From Erythrobacter litoralis (lineage in GTDB: Bacteria > Pseudomonadota > Alphaproteobacteria > Sphingomonadales > Sphingomonadaceae), in NCBI RefSeq assembly GCF_029760855.1, contig NZ_SOSI01000001.1, positions 541,001-605,000 on the forward strand: a stretch of 64,000 nt of DNA, read 5' to 3'. A program made the position numbers and the translations under genes. The notes beneath the pieces are model-generated. The model was not told the DNA's origin. It saw only the letters and a program-made list of their open reading frames with translations, and made no database searches. This document shows, one piece after another, positions 54,501-62,307 of this stretch (within the stretch, counting starts at the first letter, position 1; every line of letters begins with the position of its first letter).

Positions 54501-56110
54501 ACCTGCTCCAACCTCAGGATCGCCTCGTCGTTGAGGTCGACGGCCTTAAGGTCGGGAATTCGCCATGGATAGTTGCTCTTACCGCTCAGCAGCTGGGAGG
54601 CGAGCGCCCGCAGCGCATATTTGTCGCTGGGATGGTCCACCTGCGCGCGTGCTTCGCTGCTGGCATATTCCCAATAGGCGCTGAAGAGCTCGTACTCGGA
54701 GACGCCGGCCCACGACTCGCGCTTCGGCAGCTTGACGAAGATGCTCGCGTGAACGGGCTTTAGGAGAAGTTCGAACACATCGTCCGGCATCGTATCCAGC
54801 GCCTCAGCGCGTTCGTGATGTGCGAGGAAGCGATGTAGATCGGCGCTACGGAAATTGCCGATCTCAATGACCTCCGGGTCCTTCCGGATTCCAGCAAAAA
54901 CCTTGGTGATCCGCGGCTGGGCCGCGACGATGACCCGGATCCCGTACTCGTGCCACTTGAGCCGAGCGAGCCGCTCCGCAAACACGCGATCCTGCACGTC
55001 GTCGATATAGACGGTCAGCCAGATGCCATTGTCCTGTGCGAATGCATCTTTCAGGCTCTTCGCCACAATCGCGGGCGTCCCCTTCACGCCATAGGCGGGC
55101 TCCCAGATCCGTTCGCTGATGCAGGCGACGACGTCCTCGATCTTCGCGGGGGACCGCATCACGATGGCAAGCTCGCTGCGCGCGATCTGATCGAAGGCGA
55201 GTTGGGCCAGCGTGTAGGTCTTGCCCTGGCCAGATTCGCCGGAGAGGATCGCGAAGCTGGTCGCGATGTTGGGCAATCCCCGACGGGCCTGTTGCTCCGA
55301 TAAATAGCCGAGGAGCTTCGTGTCCTCGTCGACATGGCGCGCCAGCAGCTTGGGCAGAGATTGAATATGGGCGAGGCGACGGTGCGCATCCGGGCTGATG
55401 AGCGCGAGAAGGTCCTGTGGCGTCAGCTTCGCGCCGTCAGTGGCAAGTTGTATCAGCTGGCCGATGAGCTGGTGGCGCTTGTCGCTTGCGAACTCCCCCG
55501 GCTTCAGGAGCGGGGTCAGCCGCTTGTCGATATCGTCCTGCGTGGCATCGACATCGATGATTTCGATGCGGAAACGGTCGAGCAGATGGCGCAGCTTTAG
55601 GGTAACCGAAGCAAGGCCTGCGGACTTTGCAAGCCGAAGCTCAAAGGCGTCGCGCGAAAGGCTCGAATTGCCCCATTTGTGCTGTCGTTCCGAGCCTTGG
55701 GCGCGCGCCGCAATATAGTCCTGTAGGCGGCCGAGGCCCTTGCCATTGTTGGTGACGAAGCGGAATTCCTGCTCTTGTCCCAAACAAACTGCTTTCAGAA
55801 GGTCGGGAAAGACCTTGGAGGCGATCTGGCCGCTGTCCCACATCCTGGCATCTTTGCGCATCTTTATCTGCTCGACGATATCGCGAGGACCGCCAACGAC
55901 CTGAGCGTCACCGCCTTCCGCAGGTTCTAGATGCAAGATCAGCTGCGATCCTTCGCCCAGCGGGATAAAGGAGAGGCTCATGTCGAGACCCAGCTTGATG
56001 CTGCGCAGGATCTGCAAAAGGAAGCCAGCAATCGCACGCCGGCCGGCCGTTTCAGCATCCATGTTAATTGCTATGGCTGGAGGCGCGGCCGTCACGAGAT
56101 AATCTGTCAT
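51548..56110 (-). CDS. Large nuclease-STAND ATPase with helical repeats (predicted defence protein)
   Basis: 1520 residues. N-terminus (~20-120): ETAGRRAIAGFLLQILRSIKLGL, then a Glu/Asp-rich strand (ILHLEPAEGGD) and DIVEQIKMRK (residues 78-86). This spacing of acidic residues and E-Q-x-K is that of Cap4/DUF4297-type DNA nucleases. Middle: P-loop GESGQGKTYT (291-300), Walker B LTVYIDDVQD (365-374), the STAND/AAA core. From ~600 to the end are repeated helical pairs (HEAT-like; PSPALIAAIGHFRETSLLPALDKAAADDDEWTRDRVLRSLSRL is an example). STAND proteins with nuclease ends sense phage proteins and then cut DNA. It is the last gene of the operon, 81 bp after the SMC-like gene. Nuclease call is by motif only. 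Confidence 0.7.
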   Translation of the reverse strand: MTDYLVTAAPPAIAINMDAETAGRRAIAGFLLQILRSIKLGLDMSLSFIPLGEGSQLILHLEPAEGGDAQVVGGPRDIVEQIKMRKDARMWDSGQIASKVFPDLLKAVCLGQEQEFRFVTNNGKGLGRLQDYIAARAQGSERQHKWGNSSLSRDAFELRLAKSAGLASVTLKLRHLLDRFRIEIIDVDATQDDIDKRLTPLLKPGEFASDKRHQLIGQLIQLATDGAKLTPQDLLALISPDAHRRLAHIQSLPKLLARHVDEDTKLLGYLSEQQARRGLPNIATSFAILSGESGQGKTYTLAQLAFDQIARSELAIVMRSPAKIEDVVACISERIWEPAYGVKGTPAIVAKSLKDAFAQDNGIWLTVYIDDVQDRVFAERLARLKWHEYGIRVIVAAQPRITKVFAGIRKDPEVIEIGNFRSADLHRFLAHHERAEALDTMPDDVFELLLKPVHASIFVKLPKRESWAGVSEYELFSAYWEYASSEARAQVDHPSDKYALRALASQLLSGKSNYPWRIPDLKAVDLNDEAILRLEQVGLLRRPTSDRIQFATDRMLNWAIAEAVAEEIQEDGLTAPQAEALFASIDGLMAKNKERIGNRLGYVYFDALWLLAEQCEPQFVADLTWEHVVRLPQEVRSEDKWRRGFGSIGANIVPALELLSKRAFDEERDWDVPCNIPFALAAVAEADPAPVRELIARQVASDEEREVVMGLRAARLVPAGAALDAIWNVHLARSITFEASKGDADVDNRSRVFHAYQLSSEAFHNSVRANPSWVNAKLATESQAVAIDQLLWVLKDIRSIDSEAAAEIWVRHRERIATLMPTPSPALIAAIGHFRETSLLPALDKAAADDDEWTRDRVLRSLSRLNPQEAIRHIAEGSDVYGWRAANWWFDDLHAADPTALGAAIRTRVRAGDKPDTDAVLYYRFNPEAMDPQTLALLLDTLTENLCTFNTINDDPDGREDGPSHPLRFLPRLSEPWQFEALRARAGTELETQLVRFASSRRGRMSMTRDTTGNECERILAMIAGEGYDQLVLAELGRPNMFGRQDGYISSLWSSSSTVSSALQKVPPDAGAQPYGESKRMGALAVHGCDAQLEAMVRVGASVYIDASEMRSSAGRDLSGLRVRIAELLALGDPESLDIAAALTGFLLDADDAKPLVAIYLAPETPVALRRRILGSFRALQFYTPEILPLTRALLEGQFDDEAQFVATYLAERGDKDAKQDVIDWLSGQDLGTNSASRRGYLDVLVKDPAGKTAVIQFLRRSRENGHLLIDGRQLQLLAEAGDAWAQDELVRASYRYSGFDRGNAVTAIDYLRQEEPDEAFFAARRLLLRHDLAVAADLMLEIDPKRAGQELIERYRGAKPSLRLELERRLRIHLGGEGLAALASPLATASRAKDRTIAARLAAVIPPAVPLPWLDMLAGDISPGVQEAARDALRRRAYEASAMEHMALLMTSPKPLQWARLLAIIELVDPFFLWSRHDPSSLGDVFDALPYEFFDEAGQVRKQQLKHREDAAKKADKDH

Positions 56111-56191
56111 TCCGGCAATTGTCCAGAACGCACCTTCAACCTCGTCCTATCGGGATCCGGGGCGATGAGATTCATGCCTACCAAAGACAGC

Positions 56192-58609
56192 TCATGCCGC
56201 GATCGCGCGATCGGCGACATAGAGCTTCGGATCCCACCGGCTCGTCGTCTGCCCGATGGCGCTCCTGCCAAGCTCGATGAGGTTGAGCCGGTCGCCATCG
56301 AAAGCAGGGCTGAGTTCCAGAGCGAGATAGTCGAACAGCGATCGCTCATGGACAGCGATTATGACCTGTCGCTGCATCTGCTTCGATAGGGTGCGCAGGA
56401 GCGCGGCGAACTGAGCAATGTGGACCTCATCCATGCTCTGGACCGGGTCGTCAATCACGAGCCAGGGCAGCTTCGGCTTTACCGAGAGGTGCAGCGCGAG
56501 GAAGAGCGTGAGTGCGGCCGTGTTGAGATTGCCCGCGCTCAGCATCGCGCGCGGATTTCCGCCTTTGCCGCCGCGACGGTGATGGGTCTCAAGCACCGCT
56601 TCGATGTCAGCGCCCGCGCTTTCGGGGATCGCAAAGGCCGGAATGAAGGGCTCCTCGGGCGCAAGACGAACGAACAGGTCGCGCCAGACGGAATTGAGCT
56701 CGTCGTTGAAGACCCGCCTCACCACTCGGCCCCGCGCCTCCCGAGTCTTACGGGCAATATCCCTGCCAACCTCGATGATCGCGTCGGCTGAGGATTTCTG
56801 ACGCTTGATGACATCCAACGCATCGCGCGCGGCGCTTATGCTTCCGGTCAGCGTGCCATGCTCCTTGCGGATTGTTGCAAGAGCATTGGCTGCTTCCAGC
56901 GCGTTCCTGCGCGCCTCCTGCCGACCCGTAAGGGCCGCCTCGCGTTGCTCCGCTGTTTCGCGCAAGAGGGTCAATAGTGCGTCGGTCGGCAGACTATCCA
57001 CGATGGCGACGCCCAGCGTGCGGGCCTGTGTGTCTAAGCTGTTGCGCAGAGCGATTGCCGACTGGTCCGCATTCTGAAGCGACAGCAACGCTTGGGCCGC
57101 GCGATTCGCCTCGGCGCGCAGCCGATCGCCTTCGGCCATGACGGCACCAGCGTCCGCAAGTTGCCGCTGCAATTCATTCAGATCGGCGTCGCGCGTCTTG
57201 AGCTGAGTGAGTTCCGCTTCGTCGATCAGCTGGCTCGCCGCTGCTTGCAAATCGCGATCGAGCCGCGTCACTTCGGCCTGGTTCGATGCGCGCGATTGGG
57301 TCAACGCCTGAAGCCTGCCCGCCTGCTCGACCATCGCGGCAATCTTGGTGGCGAGATGAGCCGCAAGCGGCATAGAGGAGACTTCCGAATAATCTCGGTC
57401 GCAGACCGGGCAAATTTCGCCGTCGAGATGAGAGCTGAGATTGGATAGCGTCTGTGCGATGGCTTGATTGGCGTCGGCTGCCGAGCTGATCTCGCCGTCG
57501 ACCCGCGCCAGTCTGGCCCGCGACTCCTGTAGCTGGCGCGCAAGATCGTCTCTGTCTTGCAGGGCGAGTTCATGCGCGCCGAGCACACGTTGCACGCGCT
57601 CGAGATCCCCGCTGATTCTACTGGCGAGACTGCGCGCGCGTTCGCCAAAGCTCCCCTCCGCCGTGACCGTGAGATCGGCGAAGAAGGTGACGCCGCGCGC
57701 GAGCAGCGCGTCGATCGCAGGACCATGCTCGGCCGTCCAGCGGTCCAGATCCTCACGGGCGGTCTTGTTGGCGTTCTCGAATGCGCTGCGATCGCCGACA
57801 TCACTGACAATCGCGCCTCGCCAGCTTTCTTCGGAAACCTCAAGCTCGCGCCGGGCGCGCACGAGCGCCACCAAGTCTGTCTCCTCAGGATCCTCGGTCA
57901 GACGCGAGAGGAGAGCCGCGTGATCGAGATCGAGGAGCGTAGGATCGATCCTGGCAAGCGATTCCCGAAATTCCGACTCCTTGAGGCGGATGCTCTCGGC
58001 CGTTTCACGCTCGCGCGTCTCGAGGTCGCCGATCTCCTTTTCCTTGGCTGTTATCGCGTCGCGAACCTCTCCATAATCGGGCACCGGCGCCTTCAAGCGA
58101 GAAATATTTCCGGCGTTGTGCAAACCGTTGATCAACGCTTCCATTCGATCGAGGCCAAGCAGTTCCTTCACGAACTTCGTCAGGGGCGAATCTGCCTTCT
58201 TGTCGGCATGCTGGTAGATTTCGAGAAGCCGTCCGAGAGTAGACTGGGCGAGATAGCTTCTTTCGCTGAAGAAACGGGCTTCTTCCGCACCAAGGATCGG
58301 TACGCCGGTGACCTGGTTCGTGGTGACGCGGACCGCTGCGCTTCTCAGCGGCGCATCCGGACCGCCGACTTCGAGGCGCACCTCGCCGAACGGCCGGTCC
58401 TTGTGCGGCAAGAAGCTCAGATAGTCGGGCTCGGCCCGGGACAACGATGGGACACCGCCCGTCAGTGCCAGTTCAATGGCCGAGAGAAGGCTCGTCTTGC
58501 CCGATCCGTTCGGTCCGTGAATGAGCACGATCGGTGCATCCAGCGAGACGTTGATCTCGCCGTCGATACTGCGGAAGTCTTTCACATAAAGGGATTTCAG
58601 CCGAATCAT
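56192..58609 (-). CDS. SMC/Rad50-like ATPase with CPVC zinc hook (LmuB-like)
   Basis: 805 residues. Walker A GPNGSGKTSLLSAIE (32-) in an N-terminal lobe beginning IRLKSLYVKDFRSIDGE. Two long coiled-coil arms meet at a single CPVC hook (400-403, EICPVCDRDYSE). The C-terminal lobe has the ABC signature MLSAGNLNTAALTLFLAL (689-) and Walker B WLVIDDPVQSMDE (716-). This is the build of LmuB of Lamassu and of other SMC-type defence ATPases. Start overlaps the stop of the small upstream gene (ATGA). It probably recognises unusual DNA ends or structures and licenses the effector. Confidence 0.85.
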   Translation of the reverse strand: MIRLKSLYVKDFRSIDGEINVSLDAPIVLIHGPNGSGKTSLLSAIELALTGGVPSLSRAEPDYLSFLPHKDRPFGEVRLEVGGPDAPLRSAAVRVTTNQVTGVPILGAEEARFFSERSYLAQSTLGRLLEIYQHADKKADSPLTKFVKELLGLDRMEALINGLHNAGNISRLKAPVPDYGEVRDAITAKEKEIGDLETRERETAESIRLKESEFRESLARIDPTLLDLDHAALLSRLTEDPEETDLVALVRARRELEVSEESWRGAIVSDVGDRSAFENANKTAREDLDRWTAEHGPAIDALLARGVTFFADLTVTAEGSFGERARSLASRISGDLERVQRVLGAHELALQDRDDLARQLQESRARLARVDGEISSAADANQAIAQTLSNLSSHLDGEICPVCDRDYSEVSSMPLAAHLATKIAAMVEQAGRLQALTQSRASNQAEVTRLDRDLQAAASQLIDEAELTQLKTRDADLNELQRQLADAGAVMAEGDRLRAEANRAAQALLSLQNADQSAIALRNSLDTQARTLGVAIVDSLPTDALLTLLRETAEQREAALTGRQEARRNALEAANALATIRKEHGTLTGSISAARDALDVIKRQKSSADAIIEVGRDIARKTREARGRVVRRVFNDELNSVWRDLFVRLAPEEPFIPAFAIPESAGADIEAVLETHHRRGGKGGNPRAMLSAGNLNTAALTLFLALHLSVKPKLPWLVIDDPVQSMDEVHIAQFAALLRTLSKQMQRQVIIAVHERSLFDYLALELSPAFDGDRLNLIELGRSAIGQTTSRWDPKLYVADRAIAA

Positions 58610-59187
58610 TCCTCTGCCTCCCCGTCATCATCCCCTTCGGCCTCGGTCTCGGCGAAAACGGCGCTCAGCGCTTCATGAAACTCATCGCGGACAGCCACCT
58701 CGCCGCGCTTCGACGTCTCGACCAACTGGATGGCAAGCGGATGGTTCGACAAGTCGAGTGCCTCGCCTGCGCCGAGATCGCGGTCGGCGGACAAAGTGGC
58801 GGGAAGCTCGAGCGGTAGCAACACCGCCAGCTGATCTCGCAGCTCCGCAGGATCGCTGGCTTCTTCGACTGAAAGGATCCGTCCCACCTGCGCTAGTGCC
58901 TCCAGCGTCTTGCCCACTGGCCTTGGCCCCACGGCGATGGTCGTGAGCGGTCGCCGCGAGCGCATGACATCGAGCGCTCGGGCAATGCCCTCCACCTGTT
59001 GCAGAACCTTCCGTTCGCCCTGCGCCGCCATGTCGCCGATCACGACGAGATCCGCAAAATGTCCGACGGCCACGAACGCGCCGGCGACGTCGAAATCGAT
59101 ACCAGCCACCTGCAGGGGCAGTGGCATGCGCTTGTATTTCGCTGCGAGAAGCAGGTCAGCGACGCGCTCGGTGGGACCTGCGGCCAT
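58606..59187 (-). CDS. Small partner protein between SIR2 and SMC genes
   Basis: 193 residues from ATG 59187, which overlaps the SIR2 stop (TGATG) and has AAGGTGG seven bases before. Visible pattern: LPLQVAGIDFDVAGAFVAVGHFADLVVIGD, KVLQQVEGIARALDVMRSRRPLTTIAVGPRP, then an acidic tail (AETEAEGDDDGEAEE). The FDF...DLVVIGD...GIARALD...RPLT core recurs in small genes placed before SMC-like ATPases, but I cannot name its fold. In a Lamassu reading it takes the LmuC place; it lacks the hydrophobic helix pattern I would expect of an ABC-3C middle component. It overlaps both neighbours, so the three make one unit. Confidence 0.6.
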   Translation of the reverse strand: MAAGPTERVADLLLAAKYKRMPLPLQVAGIDFDVAGAFVAVGHFADLVVIGDMAAQGERKVLQQVEGIARALDVMRSRRPLTTIAVGPRPVGKTLEALAQVGRILSVEEASDPAELRDQLAVLLPLELPATLSADRDLGAGEALDLSNHPLAIQLVETSKRGEVAVRDEFHEALSAVFAETEAEGDDDGEAEE

Positions 59188-60896
59188 CACAGCGCCACCT
59201 TGCTGCGGAATCGGCCGAGGAGGTCTTCGACCTCGGTACCGGCCGATAACAGCTCCTCCATGCTCGCCTCCCGAAAAGACGCCAGTCCGACCCGGCCTGG
59301 CGCGCGCCTCGGATAGCGCTGCATTGCCGGCGGAGTCTCATGGCTATGGATGATGACCACGTCGTCATTGTCGGCGACGAGCCCGTTGGTGCCGAGCCGG
59401 ATTGCAGCCTGCGCGGTGGCGGCAAAATACACCTTCGCTGGCCCGCTACGCCCGGTCAGGACAAGTGCACCCGAGGCCGGATTGGTCGTATCCGCAGGCG
59501 TTGCCGTCCAATGCCCGCGATCGATACCGAGGCCGATCAACGCGGCGGCCGCTGCAAACTGGCAGACGCCGCTATCGGCCAAGGAAGGATCCGCGGGCAT
59601 GCGGTGGAGCGGCTCGGTCGTGACTGGCGCATAGATGCCGCTGGCGACATCGGGCAGGCGGCCACCGCGCAGCATAGACATGGCGCGGCCCCACTGAAGT
59701 ATGAGATCGCCTACCTCGGCGGCGTTCGGATTCAGCCCATCGGCGACGAGATTGCGGGCGTGCTCGAGGCCATCATGGAGCTTGTTCCGGTCGGCCGTAG
59801 CAAGATCTGGGCTACCGATCTCTACCAGCCGCTTGAGCTTCGCGGTGACGACGAAAAGCAGCAGAGCGAGGAGAAGCGGCTTGGCATAGGCCTGAACAAG
59901 TGCTTCGGACTCCATGGCTGAGCGATTCGCCGGGCCATAATGGAGATGATAGACATTCTGCAGCAGACCGCGCTGGTCGATGCCCAGTGCATTCTCCGAG
60001 AAAGCATAGGCGGGCGGGTGGGATGGCCATGGCCAGGCCATCGCCGCCTGGGCTTCAGCGAACAGATTCTGGATATTGGAATCCTGGGCCGACAGGCCCA
60101 GCATAAGCGTCGGCCGCCGTGTGATCAGCCCGGTCAAAAACGGTGCCATGACGGGGTTTCGGGCGCTCCAGCCATTGATCTGATTCTGGCGCGCAACCAT
60201 CAATCCGCGAAACTGCGCCGCGTCGATTTGCGCCGCCCTGGCGCAGCCATGGAATTTGTAGAGGTTCGCGCGCAGCCGGTTCCACCGAATCTCGTTGGGC
60301 GCGACCACGACGCGCAGGACCGGCTGAGCGCCAGCCAGCCGCTCGACGGCCCGCTCTATCAGATTGTCCCAGTTGGCGGTTGGCAATTCCGAGGCCACGC
60401 CCTCGATTGCTAGCGCCGCGAGACAGAGATGCTCGGCATCGGGCTCGATCGTTGGGTTCGCGTAGACATTGGCGGCGTCGAGCACATCCCACAGCAGATA
60501 GTCCGCTTCCTCCCCATCGACCGGCACGTCCAGCATGCGAGCATAATTGCCGACTAAGCGAGCAGCCAGCGCCTCATAGTCAGGCCAACTGTCAGCTGGT
60601 TGATCGAATGCAATCCGCCCCCATTCATCAGGGCTCGGGTTGGCGAGGGTCACGACACCTTCAAGGGCTTGCTTGAATCGGCAGGAGGGATCGGATTGGT
60701 TAATCCGTGCCTGGAGCGTTACCAGAACGCGCTTCGCGACATCGCGCAAGTCCGGCATGCGTTCGCGCGAGATGCCCGAGCCTAGCCAGAAAACATATTC
60801 GTCATTGGCGACACCCTCAGCAATTTCTCGCTTGGGGCCGTCGAGCATGGCGAGCGTGGCGCGGACCGTTATAGTAGCGGCGGCTGGTGGAGGCAT
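59187..60896 (-). CDS. SIR2-domain protein, predicted NADase effector
   Basis: 569 residues from ATG 60896 (a GTG at 60932 would add 12). SIR2-like NAD-binding elements in order: FWLGSGISRERMPDLRDVAKRVL (GSGIS 39-43), LPTANWDNLIERA (172-183, the T-x-N-x-D motif), NLYKFHG (212-217, with the catalytic-type His) and MLGLSAQDSNIQNLF (265-279). The C-terminal ~290 residues have no family I recognise. SIR2 effectors of anti-phage systems degrade NAD+ when triggered. It is the first gene of the operon and overlaps the small partner, an order effector-partner-SMC as in Lamassu and Ddm systems. Confidence 0.8.
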   Translation of the reverse strand: MPPPAAATITVRATLAMLDGPKREIAEGVANDEYVFWLGSGISRERMPDLRDVAKRVLVTLQARINQSDPSCRFKQALEGVVTLANPSPDEWGRIAFDQPADSWPDYEALAARLVGNYARMLDVPVDGEEADYLLWDVLDAANVYANPTIEPDAEHLCLAALAIEGVASELPTANWDNLIERAVERLAGAQPVLRVVVAPNEIRWNRLRANLYKFHGCARAAQIDAAQFRGLMVARQNQINGWSARNPVMAPFLTGLITRRPTLMLGLSAQDSNIQNLFAEAQAAMAWPWPSHPPAYAFSENALGIDQRGLLQNVYHLHYGPANRSAMESEALVQAYAKPLLLALLLFVVTAKLKRLVEIGSPDLATADRNKLHDGLEHARNLVADGLNPNAAEVGDLILQWGRAMSMLRGGRLPDVASGIYAPVTTEPLHRMPADPSLADSGVCQFAAAAALIGLGIDRGHWTATPADTTNPASGALVLTGRSGPAKVYFAATAQAAIRLGTNGLVADNDDVVIIHSHETPPAMQRYPRRAPGRVGLASFREASMEELLSAGTEVEDLLGRFRSKVAL

Positions 60897-61407
60897 TTGA
60901 AGATTACCCCCGACGCTCGGAGTGACACGCACGATGCCGCCTATTTGAAATATTCTGGCTCGGCCTTGTCAGACTCGCGTCGGTCAAGGTAGCAACTTTG
61001 CCGATGGCGCTTTTCTTGATCTGAGCAACAGCCATTTGGTTCCCCCCGGCCACGGAACTACAAAATAAGCTCCTCCGCGCCAAACTGATAATGAACAGCG
61101 TTGGTGGCCATCTGCATTTTCATACCCAAAGCCGGTTGTTCGAATCGTCCGACGACCTGGAGATAGGGGTTAGGGCTTACGCGGCGTTCCGAATGACCGG
61201 TTTTGGCCTAACAAGACGCTCCTTCTCATTGTGGCGACCGTCGGCAATGTCCCAAACCGGGCCATTCGGCCAAGCTGGTAACCTTGTCCGCTTTCAGGCA
61301 ATCGCCAGGCGAGCCGCAATGACCGAAATTGGGGCGCGAAGCGGACATTTCTTACTTCGTTAATCGGTTAATCAAAACCTGCAGCTTTATTGCCTATGAA
61401 CCGGTCA
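60897..61407. other. Upstream region of the defence-like operon, no gene
   Basis: 511 bases without a supported gene. The first part should hold the promoter of the minus-strand operon. The right part contains palindromic repeat copy 5. No open frame has coding character. Confidence 0.5.
61286..61346 (+). repeat. Palindromic repeat, copy 5
   Basis: GTCCGCTT (61286-61293) pairs with AAGCGGAC (61339-61346), with AAATTGGGGCGCG inside the right arm. 61 bases, the same length and right-arm sequence as copies 2 and 4. Confidence 0.75.
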
Positions 61408-61641
61408 TCACGCTTTGCTTGCTAGGCCGGGCCCGCACCGAACCTCCCTCGAACCACAGACCGAGCAGCGCAGCCGCCGTTCGAGCAGAGCCATTTGCCG
61501 TGACCAACCCTTACGTTGGCAAAGGGTCACGATCGCCGTTGGATCAAGCACAGCTACCCTTTTGCAGGTAAGGCAGTCGATCCGCAGTGTGTAGCCGTGG
61601 CGGCGGAAGTCACCGACGTCGTCCAGTCGCTTGCTGCTCAT
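61408..61641 (-). CDS. Small zinc-ribbon protein
   Basis: 77 residues from ATG 61641. Two CxxC knuckles: RIDCLTCKRVAVLDP and RRLRCSVCGSREVRCGPG, a zinc ribbon. The start MSSKRLDDVGDFRRHGYTLRIDC is a form I know from small sphingomonad proteins of unknown role. May bind nucleic acid or act as a subunit; no neighbour clarifies this. Confidence 0.65.
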   Translation of the reverse strand: MSSKRLDDVGDFRRHGYTLRIDCLTCKRVAVLDPTAIVTLCQRKGWSRQMALLERRLRCSVCGSREVRCGPGLASKA

Positions 61642-61825
61642 GGTTTGCGCCGCCAAGACCAGACCAAGGTGGACACAGCGGTAACAAGGGCGGAGAAAGC
61701 AAGGATAGCGGGCGGATCGAGATAAAGCATGTTGGCCTCCGACTCATTTGGGAAGCTCGTTTGTTCACATTTTGTTCTCTGTAGGAAAGAGGCGTTCGTT
61801 AACCGGCCACTGTCATGCGGAAGGA

Positions 61826-61954
61826 ATGAGCCAATGGGCAGATCGAGAAGAAGAGAACCATCGTGGCAAGGCGAGGCTCAAACTCGAGTTCGCCTTACTT
61901 GCCGTCTTGCACCTTTACGCAGTCTACGCAGCAATCAAGATGGTGCTTACATGA
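61826..61954 (+). CDS. Small single-span membrane protein
   Basis: 42 residues, MSQWADREEENHRGKARLKL then a membrane helix EFALLAVLHLYAVYAAIKMV. Its stop overlaps the start of the next gene (ATGA at 61951-61954), which argues for a real, coupled gene. The ribosome site is unclear (GGAAGGA lies too close). Function unknown. Confidence 0.45.
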   Translation: MSQWADREEENHRGKARLKLEFALLAVLHLYAVYAAIKMVLT

Positions 61955-62145
61955 TCAACGCATGGGAAACGTGGGCCTGCGCTGCGCACTTCGTCAGCCG
62001 GTATGGTACCGATGCCCCGCTCCGCGCCGCCGCGCGCTCAGATGAACTTCTTGCCGCATCCGATTTGGCCGGGGCGCAAGCCTTTGCCTCCATCGTGCGG
62101 AGGATCAACGAACTGGTCGCCAAACCCAGCAGTACGCTGCATTGA
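61951..62145 (+). CDS. Small DUF6961-like protein
   Basis: 64 residues: MINAWETWACAAHFVSRYGT, DAPLRAAARSDELLAASD and GAQAFASIVRRINELV. The W..A...V..YG.DAP..A..R.DEL...D..G...F..I..RI..L pattern fits the DUF6961-type small proteins of sphingomonads. Starts at the ATG overlapping the upstream stop. Role unknown. Confidence 0.55.
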   Translation: MINAWETWACAAHFVSRYGTDAPLRAAARSDELLAASDLAGAQAFASIVRRINELVAKPSSTLH

Positions 62146-62307
62146 CCTCAATCTCGATCATCAAGCCTTTGACCGTCGATACCCGGCTTCTTGTGCTTCA
62201 GCTTCCGAACAAAACCACTCTTCGGCCCAGGTCTGAACATCGTAGGGCCGACCAGGGAGGTGATAGATCCACTCGCCCCGAGGGCTGCAATTGCCTTTGA
62301 TTGTACG

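Noticed and set aside
57557..58678. Plus-strand frame opposite the SMC-like gene (373 codons)
   Set aside because: Antisense shadow; no motifs and the opposite strand is a complete ATPase.
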